From contig DAOTUI010000197.1 of the NCBI GenBank assembly GCA_034437035.1, positions 19,162 to 83,161 on the forward strand: a stretch of DNA of 64,000 bases, given 5' to 3'. The notes beneath the pieces were generated by a model, which was not told the DNA's origin, did no database searches, and was given only the letters and a program-made list of their open reading frames with translations. This DNA comes from CAKZQX01 sp034437035 (GTDB lineage: Bacteria > Chloroflexota > Chloroflexia > Chloroflexales > Chloroflexaceae). The first letter of the stretch is position 1, and the number at the start of each line of letters is the position of its first letter. The translations under genes and the position numbers were made by a program. Shown in pieces: positions 33,130 through 42,450 of the stretch.

Positions 33130-33921
33130 CTACCCCAGACCCGGCAGCAGTGCTCGCAGGTCATCGATCACATAATTGGGCTGGTGTGCGGTCGTGGCAA
33201 GGTCAGCGCGGCTGCTTGCCCCGGTTAAGACCAGCGCCGTCGCCATCCCGGCCGCCTTGCCCATGGCTATGTCGGTTTCCAGCCGATCCCCGATCACCAG
33301 ACAGGCGGACGGGGTAAGACCCAGCATAGCGCCGGCCGTTTGGGCCATGTAGGGCGACGGTTTGCCAATGACCATCTCGCAGGTTGTGCCGGTGCATGCC
33401 TCAATTGCGGCGATCACGGCGGCTGCATCCGGCTGCCCACCACCCGGCACAGGACAGTAGCGGTCGGCATTGGTGGCAATCAGTCGTGCCCCCGCCCGGA
33501 TAGCATCGAAGGCCACCTGCAGCTTATGGTAGGCAAAGGTCCGGTCAAACGAGGCCAGCACAAAGGTGATTGCCGCCGGGTCGTCACTCAGGCGTAACCC
33601 GGCCGCCTGCAGTTCATCGATCAGTGGTGGCTCGCCAATGGGATAGAGTATGGCCTCCGGTGCATGCCGGCGCAGCCGGCGCACCGTCACCATCGTTGAG
33701 TTGACCACCTCCTGTTGCTCAACCGTGATTCCCAGTCGCGCCAGCTTTGCGACCACCTCATCGCGTGAACGGGTCGCATTGTTGGAGACAAACGCCACGC
33801 GCCGCCCGGATGCGCGCAGACGCTGGAGCAACTCCTGCGCGCCCGGCAGCAGCGCCTCACCCAGGTAGAGCGTGCCATCCAGATCAAAAATATACCCATC
33901 ATACGCCGGTACCTGCATCAT
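33130..33921 (-). CDS. HAD-IIA family sugar/nitrophenyl phosphatase (NagD-like)
   Basis: 263 residues. HAD motif I YIFDLDGTLYLG, motif II region FVSNNATRSRDEV, motif III/IV MVIGKPSPYM and LVIGDRLETDIAMGKAAGM, with the C2a cap between (FVLASFDRTFAYHKLQVAFDAI). The family removes phosphate from sugar phosphates or glycerol-3-phosphate-like compounds. GTGAGG lies upstream; ATG 33921 and 33918 are adjacent. Probably co-transcribed with the glycosyltransferases. Confidence 0.92.
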   Translation of the reverse strand: MMQVPAYDGYIFDLDGTLYLGEALLPGAQELLQRLRASGRRVAFVSNNATRSRDEVVAKLARLGITVEQQEVVNSTMVTVRRLRRHAPEAILYPIGEPPLIDELQAAGLRLSDDPAAITFVLASFDRTFAYHKLQVAFDAIRAGARLIATNADRYCPVPGGGQPDAAAVIAAIEACTGTTCEMVIGKPSPYMAQTAGAMLGLTPSACLVIGDRLETDIAMGKAAGMATALVLTGASSRADLATTAHQPNYVIDDLRALLPGLG

Positions 33922-34080
33922 TTACCTCACCTTGGTAGGATCAACGCGCGGACTGTACCGCATATTGCCCTTCACTGCAACATTCACCAACCGGCGCGCG
34001 TCCCACTCACGCTCCTGCACAGTGTTTGCACATATCTATTCCAACAGCCCGGCAAAACGGTGGTATGATTCTCTTACATT

Positions 34081-34216
34081 CAAGAGTTACGCAGTACGGT
34101 CTATTCTGGCTTGATGCCAGGCTAGATAGCCGGTTTCGCTTGCGGCCGCATGGTACTTTTTTGTGAAAAAGAATTAAATCTGCCACCCTGCCAGCGGCGA
34201 AACACGTTGCTACCGA
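34081..34216. mobile_element. MITE-like element, copy 7 (degraded)
   Basis: Left end CAAGAGTTACGCAGT, inner arms CGCTTGCGGCCGCATGGTAC and CTGCCAGCGGCGAAA; the central palindrome is half lost (TTTTTTGTGAAAAAG). The right terminal repeat is not recognisable. It sits in the divergent gap between the HAD and FtsX genes. Confidence 0.6.
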
Positions 34217-34280
34217 GATTAGCTGTTTTAAATATCTACTGTGCAAGTCATGTAAATCCTTGCAATAGATGGAGATATTC

Positions 34281-36689
34281 ATGGTTGGCCCACGCTGGCG
34301 TAAAGTTCTGAGCGACCTCTGGAGTAACAAGACCCGCACGCTGCTGGTTGCCCTATCCATAGCGGTTGGAGTGTTTGCAGTCGGCATGATCGCCGAGTCG
34401 CGCGTGCGGCTGCTGCGCGGTCTGTCGGAGCAGTACATGGCGGGTAAACCCTTCAGCTTTGTGATCTCGACCGTCGAGCCGTTTGATGATGACCTGATAG
34501 ATGTTGTTCAGAAGATGGATGGCGTCGCTGCCGCCGAGGGCCGCCGCTCTGTGAGTGTGCGCCTCAACGTCGGCCCCGATCAGTGGGAGAATATGCAACT
34601 CTCCGCCATCCGCGATTTTGATGATATAACCCTCAGTACATTTCAACTGGAAGAAGGGCAGTGGCCGCCCCCGGATAAGACCATGCTGATCGAACGCTCG
34701 GCGCTCAATCCCATGATTGGCGTGGATATTCAGATCGGGAAAAACCTGCTGATCGAAACGCTCGATCAGACCCGGCGTGAGATCCCGATTGTCGGATCGG
34801 TGCATGATCTCAATGTCGCGCCAACCTTCATTTTCAATACCTACTACGGCTATATCAATGATGAAACACTGGACTGGCTGGGCGTGTCGCGCGACTTCAA
34901 CTCGGTGAGCGTGCGCGTTGATCCGGAGCACTTCTTTGATGCAGCGTTTGTCAACCGCGTTGCCCGGGAAGTCCGCGACAAGATTGAGCGCAGCGGGCGT
35001 GAGGTTGATCAGATATTCATTCCCCCGGAACCGGGTGAGAGCCCCATCGCTACCTTCGGGCTGAAGCCGATCACCTTTCTGCTCAGTGCGATGAGTGTGC
35101 TGGCGGTGCTGCTCAGCGGCTTCCTGGTGACCAATACCATCTCCGGCCTGCTGACCCAGCAGACCCGGCAGATCGGGGTGATGAAGTCAATTGGCGGGCG
35201 CACCGAGCAGATCGCGTTTATGTACCTGGTGCTGGTGCTGGGCTTCGGGGTCATTGCGCTGCTGATTGCCGCGCCGCCGGCCTACTGGGCGGCGGGCCTG
35301 TTTACCGGCTTCTTTGCCACGCTCTTTAACTTTGATGCGCGCACCTATGGCCTTATTCCCCACGTTATCGGCCTGCAGTTTCTGGTCAGCCTGGCCGTGC
35401 CGCTGCTGGCCTCGATCTATCCGCTCCTGCGCGGGTCTCAGATCACGATCCGTGAGGCGCTGAACAGCGATGCGGGACCGGGCAGCTATGGCACCAGCCG
35501 GCTGGACCGCCTGATCAAGCGGGTGCGCGGGCTGCCGCGGCCGCTGCTGCTCTCGCTGCGCAACACCTTCCGCAAGAAGGGCCGGCTCACGCTGACGCTG
35601 GTCACGCTGACGCTGGGCGGCGCGATTTTCATCGGCGTTTTCAGTGTGCAAGACTCGGTGCGCCGCTCGCTGGATGAACTGTTTGCTTCCCTGGTCCGGT
35701 TTGATGTCTTTGTCAGCTTTGATCAATCCTACCGGATCGAGCGCATTCGGCAGGAGGCGTTCCAGGTGCCCGGCGTGGTGGAAGCTGAGACCTGGGGCAG
35801 TGTCGGTGCGCGCCGCCTGCGCCCCGACGACACCGAGAGCGATGTCATTTCATTGGAAGCACCCCCACCCGACACTGAACTGGTGGCCCCCGAAGTGGTC
35901 GCCGGGCGCTGGCTGCGCCCCGCAGACGAGAATGCGCTGGTGGTCAGCCTGGGCGTGATTGACGACGAGCCGGATCTGGCGGTTGGCGAGACGGTCACGC
36001 TCAAGTTCAAGGGCCGCGAGAGCGACTGGGTGATTGTGGGCATTATCAAAGCCTTCGGCAACGATGATCTGACCGCCTATGCCAACTATCCCTACTTCTC
36101 CCGCGAAGCGCGCGAGTCCGGGCTGGCAGGCGAGGTACGGATCGTCACGGCGCGCCATAGCGGAACATTCCAGGATGCGACCGCGCAGAAGCTGGAAGAA
36201 CATTTTCGCAACGTCGGCCTGAATGTCGTTCGCAGCACCACTGCCACCCGCGAGTTCGACACCATCCTGGGGCAGTTCAATATTATCGTCTACTGTCTGC
36301 TGATCATGGCCGTGCTGACGGCGGTCGTCGGTGGGCTGGGGCTGATGGGCACGATGAGTATGAATGTGCTCGAACGCACCCGCGAGATCGGCGTGATGCG
36401 GGCCATCGGTGCGTCGGACGGCTCGGTCTTGCGGATTGTCGTCCTGGAGGGCATGCTGATCGGGGTTATCGGGTGGAGCCTGGGGTTGCTGCTGGCGCTA
36501 CCGATCAGCCGGGTGTTGAGCGATCAGGTGGGCATACTCTTCCTGGGCGCGCCGTTGAGCTACACCTACTCCACGACCGGCGCGCTGATCTGGCTGGTTC
36601 TCTCCGTCAGCCTGGCGGGGCTGGCGAGCTTCCTGCCGGCCTGGAATGCCTCCCGCCTCACCGTCCGCGATGTGCTGGCGTATGAGTGA
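34281..36689 (+). CDS. FtsX/MacB-type ABC transporter permease without a local ATPase
   Basis: 802 residues from ATG 34281, chosen because GGAG lies 7 bp before it; ATG 34269 has no ribosome site. Two repeated FtsX halves: an N-terminal helix (TLLVALSIAVGVFAVGMIA), a large external domain, then a three-helix unit near residues 265-395. The second half repeats this (LTLTLVTLTLGGAIFIGVF; FNIIVYCLLIMAVLTAVVGG; TTGALIWLVLSVSLAGLA) with the motif LERTREIGVMRAIGAS. Such permeases move lipids or lipoproteins or signal mechanically with a MacB/LolD-like ATPase. None is encoded next to it. Confidence 0.85.
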   Translation: MVGPRWRKVLSDLWSNKTRTLLVALSIAVGVFAVGMIAESRVRLLRGLSEQYMAGKPFSFVISTVEPFDDDLIDVVQKMDGVAAAEGRRSVSVRLNVGPDQWENMQLSAIRDFDDITLSTFQLEEGQWPPPDKTMLIERSALNPMIGVDIQIGKNLLIETLDQTRREIPIVGSVHDLNVAPTFIFNTYYGYINDETLDWLGVSRDFNSVSVRVDPEHFFDAAFVNRVAREVRDKIERSGREVDQIFIPPEPGESPIATFGLKPITFLLSAMSVLAVLLSGFLVTNTISGLLTQQTRQIGVMKSIGGRTEQIAFMYLVLVLGFGVIALLIAAPPAYWAAGLFTGFFATLFNFDARTYGLIPHVIGLQFLVSLAVPLLASIYPLLRGSQITIREALNSDAGPGSYGTSRLDRLIKRVRGLPRPLLLSLRNTFRKKGRLTLTLVTLTLGGAIFIGVFSVQDSVRRSLDELFASLVRFDVFVSFDQSYRIERIRQEAFQVPGVVEAETWGSVGARRLRPDDTESDVISLEAPPPDTELVAPEVVAGRWLRPADENALVVSLGVIDDEPDLAVGETVTLKFKGRESDWVIVGIIKAFGNDDLTAYANYPYFSREARESGLAGEVRIVTARHSGTFQDATAQKLEEHFRNVGLNVVRSTTATREFDTILGQFNIIVYCLLIMAVLTAVVGGLGLMGTMSMNVLERTREIGVMRAIGASDGSVLRIVVLEGMLIGVIGWSLGLLLALPISRVLSDQVGILFLGAPLSYTYSTTGALIWLVLSVSLAGLASFLPAWNASRLTVRDVLAYE

Positions 36690-37081
36690 GGTTGCAGGTT
36701 ACAGGAGATAGGTTGCGGTAGGGACGCGCTTCTGCGCGTCCGCCGCCGGGTGCGCAGTGGTAGGGACGCGCTTCTGCGCGTCCACCTCCAGCCGTAGGGT
36801 GCATTCTATGCGTGGTAGGGACGCGCTTCTGCGCGTCCACCTCCAGCCGTAGGGTGCATTCTATGCACTGTTATTCTGCCGTACTCCATATCCGGACTAT
36901 TTTCTCAATGTTCATCAACTGGTCCAGGCTTTCCTGGTAGTATGCCGCTGCCCCGGCAGGCATCCACCGGCGAAAGCCGGGACTCCCAGTTATTGCATAT
37001 CCGGACTATTTTGCCAGACGTCATCAGCCTGTCCCCATCGAAAAACCCTGCCCTAATCGCCAATCGCCAATCGCCAACCCC
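36690..37081. repeat. Spacer full of short repeats: heptads, GGACGCGC hairpins, type-B element
   Basis: Heptads GGTTGCA, GGTTACA, GGAGATA, GGTTGCG start right after the ftsX-type stop (36690-36717). Then come three copies of the hairpin GGGACGCGCTTCTGCGCGTC within 36719-36840, and two of GTAGGGTGCATTCTATGC. A type-B-like element lies at about 36887-37030. Three AATCGCC heptads (37055-37075) abut the stop of the redoxin gene. No gene. Confidence 0.75.
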
Positions 37082-37615
37082 CTACACCTGCGCCGGAATC
37101 TGCGCGAAGTCGGGGTGATCGCCCGCGTGCCGGAAGCTGTGTTGCCGGCGGATCGTATCCCCGGCAACCAGGAAAAGTCCCGGCATCACCCACGGATCGC
37201 CCACCGGCAGACCGCCGGTGTTCCCTTTGCCGGCCGCGCGCAGCCCGCATGCCCAGACCTCCGGGCCGAGCATCTCCCAGACGCCGCCGCGCTGAACGCC
37301 GAAGGCCTGGTACAACCGGCGGGGCATATCGGCGATAGCGCGGGCCTCGGGCCAGAACCGCTCAAAGAAGGCTGTGCCGTCGGCGCTGCTGCCCTGGTAG
37401 ACAAACAGAACCGGCGGGTAGGTGGGATCATTGGCGGCGATCTGCCGCAGGTCGCGGACGGTCTCCTGGCAGAAAATACAGCCGAAGTGCCGTAGGAAGA
37501 CCAGCAGCGTTGGGGCTGGCCCCAACTGATCGGCCAGCGTGCCGGGGCGCAGATTCACGCCTTCAACCGGCATGTCCAGGATGGATCGATCTATAGTTTG
37601 CGTTTGTGTCTGCAT
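37082..37615 (-). CDS. Peroxiredoxin-like (AhpC/TSA_2) redox protein
   Basis: 177 residues with a thioredoxin-like fold. The active-site strand and helix are LLVFLRHFGCIFCQETVRDL, with a C-x-x-C pair where the SelL-like family has Cys or selenocysteine. Later PVLFVYQGS and the conserved tail LFLVAGDTIRRQHSFRHAGDHPD. Probably a cytoplasmic thiol peroxidase or redoxin. Monocistronic. AAGGAG lies just upstream of the ATG at 37615. Confidence 0.82.
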   Translation of the reverse strand: MQTQTQTIDRSILDMPVEGVNLRPGTLADQLGPAPTLLVFLRHFGCIFCQETVRDLRQIAANDPTYPPVLFVYQGSSADGTAFFERFWPEARAIADMPRRLYQAFGVQRGGVWEMLGPEVWACGLRAAGKGNTGGLPVGDPWVMPGLFLVAGDTIRRQHSFRHAGDHPDFAQIPAQV

Positions 37616-37989
37616 AAAGTTCTCCTTTGCAGGTTCTTGCCGAAGTGGATGCCGTTACGCCAACCAATATCTATAGGTAGTCCGTAGCACAAGCAGTGCC
37701 GAGAGCGCATCTGGCGGTCCACTCAGCGTGCTCGGCGTCTCGGTTGTGAGAAAAGATTGCGTCGTCATGGTGATTAGCACAGAACGGCCTTACCAGTATG
37801 GCATGGGTCTGCCGGCGGCGCAAGGGAAATTGCCCCTTGCCGGATGGATAGTTCTTTAATACAATCAGTATAACCTTCATCGGCTTATGAGGGTGTTTCC
37901 TGACCCAATTCATGCGCCCTGGCACGTTCATCCTGGTGAATGTTACGTACAGAGCGAATGATCCGCAATCCATAATCGCAACCGAGGGG
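37616..37989. other. Spacer with no recognisable feature
   Basis: No gene, strong hairpin or repeat seen. An antisense open frame at 37671-37973 has no family features and no ribosome site. Confidence 0.4.
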
Positions 37990-38719
37990 ATGATAGACCA
38001 ACCCAGAGCCTTTATGAGCTATACCCGCTTCGACGACCAGCACGATGGTGGACACCTGACCAGTCTGCGCGAGAGTCTCAGCAGTGCGGTCCAGGCCGCT
38101 ACTGGCGAACCCTTCCCGATCTTCCAGGATATTGCGGATAATCCTCTGGTTGAAGCGGCCCTGGCCCGCATGATCGAATCTTCCCGCGTGCGCCGGCGCT
38201 TCGCGGGCCACACGGGTGCTGTGTTGAGCGCGGTCTACAATCGGGACGGCAGCCGGATCGTCTCTGCCAGTGATGATGGCACGGTGCGCATCTGGCCCGG
38301 TAATTTTGATGCCCTGCTCGATCTAGCGTAACTGTTGTGCAATCAGCATGCATATCGTCGCAAACGGCATAAAAATTGAACGCAGGCATACCTGGTATCG
38401 GATAGAACTCGTGGACATTATGACGCGGGAGCCGGTATATGTATCCCATTGCTCGTACTGGGCGCGCTCATGCTGGGCAATGTGTCGGTTTCGACCGGAG
38501 CGTGGTCATGTCCATTTTCCCGTGACACGGAAACAGGTTTATTCCATCGTTCTGGTTTGACCAGTTTTCCACGATCTTGCCCGTGGTTGCACAAACGTTA
38601 CGCTAGCAAAGAGCCGCGTCACGCGTGAGTTGACACCGCAGGAGCGCGCGCAGTACCTGGGCGAGCCGCTACCGCCACCAACACCAACGCCACCGCTAAT
38701 CTCGCCACCTGCAGAGTAA
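37990..38719 (+). pseudogene. Remnant of a TIR-NTPase-WD40 type protein
   Basis: The frame from ATG 37990 to 38331 joins the start of a TIR domain (RAFMSYTRFDDQHDGGHLTS, then LRESLSSAVQAATGEPFPIF) directly to a single WD40 blade (RFAGHTGAVLSAVYNRDGS, IVSASDDGTVRIWPG). The TIR is truncated and the expected NB-ARC/AAA centre and most WD40 repeats are missing. Another piece in a different frame, 38570-38719, reads HDLARGCTNVTLAKSRVTRE, then LTPQERAQYLGEPLPPPTP, the usual tail of Chloroflexota WD40 proteins. The gene therefore appears decayed by internal deletion and frameshift. TIR-STAND proteins are typically NAD-degrading defence factors. Confidence 0.65.
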
Positions 38720-38791
38720 ACTGTACCCACCATGCGGTACAATACCCCCGACCCAGCAGCACACAGGAGTCACGCTCCCGGGAGATCAACC

Positions 38792-40414
38792 ATGCGTTAT
38801 CAACTGATACTGCTTATCTTGCTCCTCCTCCTCACCGCATGCGGTGGCTCTGGGGTGGCGGGCGATCCGGCGCGGCCCACGCCGACCGATGTGCCGTCAG
38901 CCACTGCGGTACCGCCGGCGCGGCTGGGGTTGGCTACGCCGGCGGTGGCCACGCCCACCGGCATCCCTGCGCCAACAAATACTCCGACAGGGACACCTAC
39001 GCCGTTACCCACAGCCACGCTTACCCCGTCGCCACTGCCCACGCTCACGCCCACGCCGGATGTCGGCGCGGCCTATGCGCCGGCGATGCGTCCGGCGTTT
39101 GTGGGGGATATCGCCGCGCACGCCGATCTGCCGCGCTACAGTATGCACATGGATATCGCGCCGGGGGCACAGCGGCTCACCGGCAGCGCACAGATTAGCT
39201 TTCCCAATACCACCGGGCAGCCCCTCAACGATGTGGCGCTACGGCTCTACCCCAACTTCCCGCGTGATCTCTGGGGCAAGGGCGGCGCGGTGCGGATGGA
39301 TATCACCCGCGCGGCGGTAGATGGGCTGCCGGTGACGGTGAGCTATGCCGCGCAGGAGACGGCGTTGCTGCTGCCGCTGGCCCAGCCGCTGGCCCCCGGC
39401 GCGACGGCCACTCTGGAGGTTGGTTTTACCGCAACCTTTGCGCCGGGGAGCGACGGCACCTTCCCGCTACCGTCGTACTACCCGTTACCGGCGGTGCATG
39501 ACGGTGACGGCTGGCGATTTGACGTAACGACCTTCCCCGACCGGGTCTTCTCCACGAGTGCGCTCTACACCGTGCAGGTGACGGTGCCGGCCGGCTACAG
39601 CGTGGTCGCCTCCGGCAGTACGGTGGCAACCTACCCGGCAGATGGCGGCGCAACCACTTACGATATTCGGACCGGCCCGGTGCGGCAGTTTGCCCTGACG
39701 GTTGGCGATTTTGCGTTGGTGCAGGATGCGGCGGGCGAGGTGGCGGTGAATGTCTACACGGCGCGGGGGAGCAGCCTGGATGCGGCCTGGGTGGCGCGCA
39801 TCAGCGCGGCGGCGCTGGCGACCTTCGCGCGGCGCTTTGGGCCCTACCCCTACCGCGAACTGGATGTGCATCTGCTGCCGGGGGCCTTCGACGGCGGCGA
39901 CGAGTATCCCGGCCTGATCTTTGTCTACAGCGATGCGCAGGTGGACGCGGGCACGCGCTATGTGACCGCGCACGAGGTGGCACATCAGTGGTGGTTCGGG
40001 CTGGTGGGCAATGATATCTTTCGGCAGCCCTGGCTGGATGAGGCGTTTGCGCAGTACAGCGGGATTATCTACGCCGAAGATGTCGAAGGCGCGGCGGTGG
40101 CCCAGGCCGACTGGGAGCGCGAGGTCATGCTGCGCTACCGGGGCGCGCAGGCGGACGGTGATCTGCCGGTGGGTCTGGCGATTACGGACTTTCCCAACTT
40201 CAATGTCTACTATCGCACGGTCTATGGTAAGGGGGCGGTTTTCCTGGCAACGCTACGGCAGGAACTGGGCGACGAGTTGTTCTTTGCGGGGCTACAAACC
40301 TACTACGAGCGCTACCGCTACGACGTTGCCACCACTGCCGATGTCCAGCAGGTGTTTGAAGAGGTCAGCGGGCGCGACCTGGATGCGCTGTTCGGGTGGT
40401 GGGTGGGGCCGTAA
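38792..40414 (+). CDS. M1-family metallopeptidase lipoprotein
   Basis: 540 residues from ATG 38792 (GGGAGATCAACC upstream). Lipoprotein signal MRYQLILLILLLLLTACGG, then a ~70-residue Pro/Thr linker (TPTPLPTATLTPSPLPTLT). M1 domain with N-terminal beta part (GSAQISFPNTTGQPLNDVAL), gluzincin motif HEVAH at 394-398 and Glu417 in WLDEAFAQYSG, and YGKGAVFLATLRQEL. Zinc aminopeptidase acting outside the membrane. Shorter than full aminopeptidase N because it lacks the C-terminal helical domain. Convergent with the glutaminyl cyclase gene. Confidence 0.92.
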   Translation: MRYQLILLILLLLLTACGGSGVAGDPARPTPTDVPSATAVPPARLGLATPAVATPTGIPAPTNTPTGTPTPLPTATLTPSPLPTLTPTPDVGAAYAPAMRPAFVGDIAAHADLPRYSMHMDIAPGAQRLTGSAQISFPNTTGQPLNDVALRLYPNFPRDLWGKGGAVRMDITRAAVDGLPVTVSYAAQETALLLPLAQPLAPGATATLEVGFTATFAPGSDGTFPLPSYYPLPAVHDGDGWRFDVTTFPDRVFSTSALYTVQVTVPAGYSVVASGSTVATYPADGGATTYDIRTGPVRQFALTVGDFALVQDAAGEVAVNVYTARGSSLDAAWVARISAAALATFARRFGPYPYRELDVHLLPGAFDGGDEYPGLIFVYSDAQVDAGTRYVTAHEVAHQWWFGLVGNDIFRQPWLDEAFAQYSGIIYAEDVEGAAVAQADWEREVMLRYRGAQADGDLPVGLAITDFPNFNVYYRTVYGKGAVFLATLRQELGDELFFAGLQTYYERYRYDVATTADVQQVFEEVSGRDLDALFGWWVGP

Positions 40415-40547
40415 CCGCCGTCCCATCCCGCTACGCTCCCCGGGGTAGGGTTTGTGTGGTAGGGACGCGCAGAAGCGCGTCCGCATCCCCGGCCGCTGGG
40501 GGAACGGCCCCGGCGATTGGGCGAAACGCCCGCACCTGAGCGATCCT

Positions 40548-41504
40548 CTACTCCGGCGCAACCAGATCGATCTCGAAGAGCTTCGGCCAGAGCTTCCCCG
40601 TCACGAAGAGCCGGTCGGTTGCCGCATCGTAGGCGATCCCATTGAGCACATCGACCGGCTGCCGGCGTTCCTCCGGGCTGAGGAGCCCACTCAGGTCGAT
40701 CCAGGCAGTCACCCGCCCGGTTGCCGGGTCAATCCGCGCCACCCGATCCGTCTGCCAGACATTGGCATAGACCTCGCCCTGGATATATTCCAGTTCGTTC
40801 AGGCGAGTGACGGGGCCGGTTGCATCCGTAACTTCGACCCGCCTGATCTCCGCAAAGGTTGCCGGGTCGCGGAAGGAGAGCGTTACGGTGCCGTCGCTCA
40901 TAATCAACCGCTCGCCGTCGTGCGTCAGCCCCCAGCCCTCGGTGGGATAGGTGAACTCGCCGAGGCGCGTAAAACTCTCCCGCGCATACCGGAAGCCTAC
41001 ATTCGCCTGCCAGGTCAACTGGAAGATCGTATCGCCAAAGAGCGCAATCCCCTCGCCAAAATATTCCGGCTCCAGCGCAACCTGCTCCAGAACGGTGCCG
41101 GTCTCCAGTTCCACCCGGCGCAGCGTAGACTGCCCGCGCCGCCCGGTGCCCTCGTAGAGCAGGCCATCGGCATAGACCAGTCCCTGGGTAAAGGCCGCCG
41201 GGTCGTGGGGATAGGTGTTGACGACGGTGTAGGAGTAGACCGGCGCGGCGGGGGGCAGCGTTGCCGTGGGTGTCATCTCGGCGGTGGGCAACATGACTGC
41301 TGTGGGCAATGCGGTTGACGACACAGGTGTGGGTGTGGTCGACGGACGCGGCGCCCCCGACCAGTCGGACCCGTTACTGACAAGTGGAATATTAACCTGG
41401 CTGCCATCGCTGTTCTGTGCCCGCAGGTAGGCCAGCGATGCGCCGGAGAGAATACCGATGGTGATACCAATAATTATCAGGTAACGCCAGAAGCGGTTGT
41501 GCAT
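40548..41504 (-). CDS. Glutaminyl-peptide cyclotransferase (plant/bacterial beta-propeller type)
   Basis: 318 residues from ATG 41504 (GGAG 7 bp upstream); ATG 41516 lacks a ribosome site. One N-terminal membrane anchor (YLIIIGITIGILSGASLAYL), then a linker and a five-bladed propeller of the Glu_cyclase_2 family: FTQGLVYADGLLYEGTGRRG, STLRRVELETG, EGWGLTHDGERLIMSDGT, LNELEYIQGEVYANVW, and VLNGIAYDAATDRLFVTGK. It converts N-terminal Gln to pyroglutamate on exported proteins. Next to a secreted aminopeptidase, it may protect N-termini, which is inference. Confidence 0.92.
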   Translation of the reverse strand: MHNRFWRYLIIIGITIGILSGASLAYLRAQNSDGSQVNIPLVSNGSDWSGAPRPSTTPTPVSSTALPTAVMLPTAEMTPTATLPPAAPVYSYTVVNTYPHDPAAFTQGLVYADGLLYEGTGRRGQSTLRRVELETGTVLEQVALEPEYFGEGIALFGDTIFQLTWQANVGFRYARESFTRLGEFTYPTEGWGLTHDGERLIMSDGTVTLSFRDPATFAEIRRVEVTDATGPVTRLNELEYIQGEVYANVWQTDRVARIDPATGRVTAWIDLSGLLSPEERRQPVDVLNGIAYDAATDRLFVTGKLWPKLFEIDLVAPE

Positions 41505-41519
41505 ATTTTGCTCCATATG

Positions 41520-41582
41520 CCGTAATCCGTAGGCTGTAGTCTGTATGCCGTAGGCTGTATGTCGTAGTCCGTAGGCTTGCAG
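41520..41582. repeat. Heptad-periodic tract upstream of the glutaminyl cyclase gene
   Basis: Nine 7-bp units: CCGTAAT, CCGTAGG, CTGTAGT, CTGTATG, CCGTAGG, CTGTATG, TCGTAGT, CCGTAGG, CTTGCAG. Eight share the core YYGTA. It starts 16 bp before the ATG chosen for the cyclase. Confidence 0.8.
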
Positions 41583-41794
41583 CGAAAGTATACCATTAAG
41601 TTGGACGCGGGGGCGATGGCGTGCATAAGCATGGCTTGCGCCGTCCCTCTGAGTGTGGGGTCTCCATCGTGCGTGGGATTTCGCGCCAATGCGGCGTCAA
41701 ACGAGTGAGAAACCACGAAGAACACGAATGGAGCGGCAAAGGGAATGCACTTGCCGATATGCCGGCGGGGTGGTGTCGCGGATTTTGTGGGGGT

Positions 41795-42076
41795 TCAGGG
41801 GTGCGTGGTTCGGGGATATGTAGTGCAAAGGCTTGCGTAATCCAAAATCAGATCCTCCTGCCACGGCTCCGCGAACTCGGCAATGCGCTCGCCGATCTCC
41901 GCAAACTGACGGGCACCACGCCGTTGCGCCAGCAGATTCTCGGTCTTGCTCCCCAACAGGCTGGTCAGGTCTGCGCCGGCATCGGCCGGTAGACTGGGAT
42001 CGCCCGTCCAGAAGCCCAGGACAATCCGGGCAATCGAACCGCTGACCTCGCGTAACAGTGTGTTGCGTAGTGACAT
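41795..42076 (-). pseudogene. Truncated 5' end of an unrecognised (possibly STAND NTPase) gene
   Basis: 93 residues from ATG 42076, with GGGGAG 8 bp upstream. The N-terminal 65 residues (LREVSGSIARIVLGFW, LPADAGADLTSLLGSKTENL, GARQFAEIGERIAE) read like a conserved helical domain, perhaps the N-terminal helical domain of NACHT-type NTPases, a guess from memory. After IAE the sequence degenerates (YASLCTTYPRTTHP) and stops, so the bulk of the gene is missing. A strong hairpin lies just upstream. Confidence 0.4.
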
Positions 42077-42122
42077 GCTCTAACTCCCCTGGTCGGTGTA
42101 TACGGACAGCAGGCGGCATCCC

Positions 42123-42184
42123 TGCGGATAGAGACCTTGTTGATTTCCGTGCGTGGCGCGTTTCACACAAGGTCTCTATCCGCA
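42123..42184. repeat. Long stem-loop, 18-bp perfect arms
   Basis: TGCGGATAGAGACCTTGT (42123-42140) and ACAAGGTCTCTATCCGCA (42167-42184) are exact inverted repeats with a 26-base loop, in the gap between the truncated gene and the MBL hydrolase. Could be a hairpin element or a remnant of an insertion. Confidence 0.7.
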
Positions 42185-42450
42185 TGTTCGTGGTGCGCTG
42201 GTTGGCGGCTACAAGCCGCCGCTACAGTCTACAACTGCGCCCCTATAATTGGGCGAGGAACAATCGTGAATATGGTAGCATGATCCCGGCAATACATCCA
42301 CCCGCGTGATACCAGGTTGTCATCAAACCGGCAATCAACGGGAACGGGTGCAACGGGCGCAGTGGCGGCACGTTCCCATGTTATCTTCTCTGTGTTCTCT
42401 GTGGCTATGACAATAAAATCGGTATGAGACGGTGCGAAGGGAGATGTGTG

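Noticed and set aside
37671..37973. Minus-strand 100-codon open frame
   Set aside because: It overlaps the start of the TIR remnant, lacks a ribosome site and shows no recognisable features.
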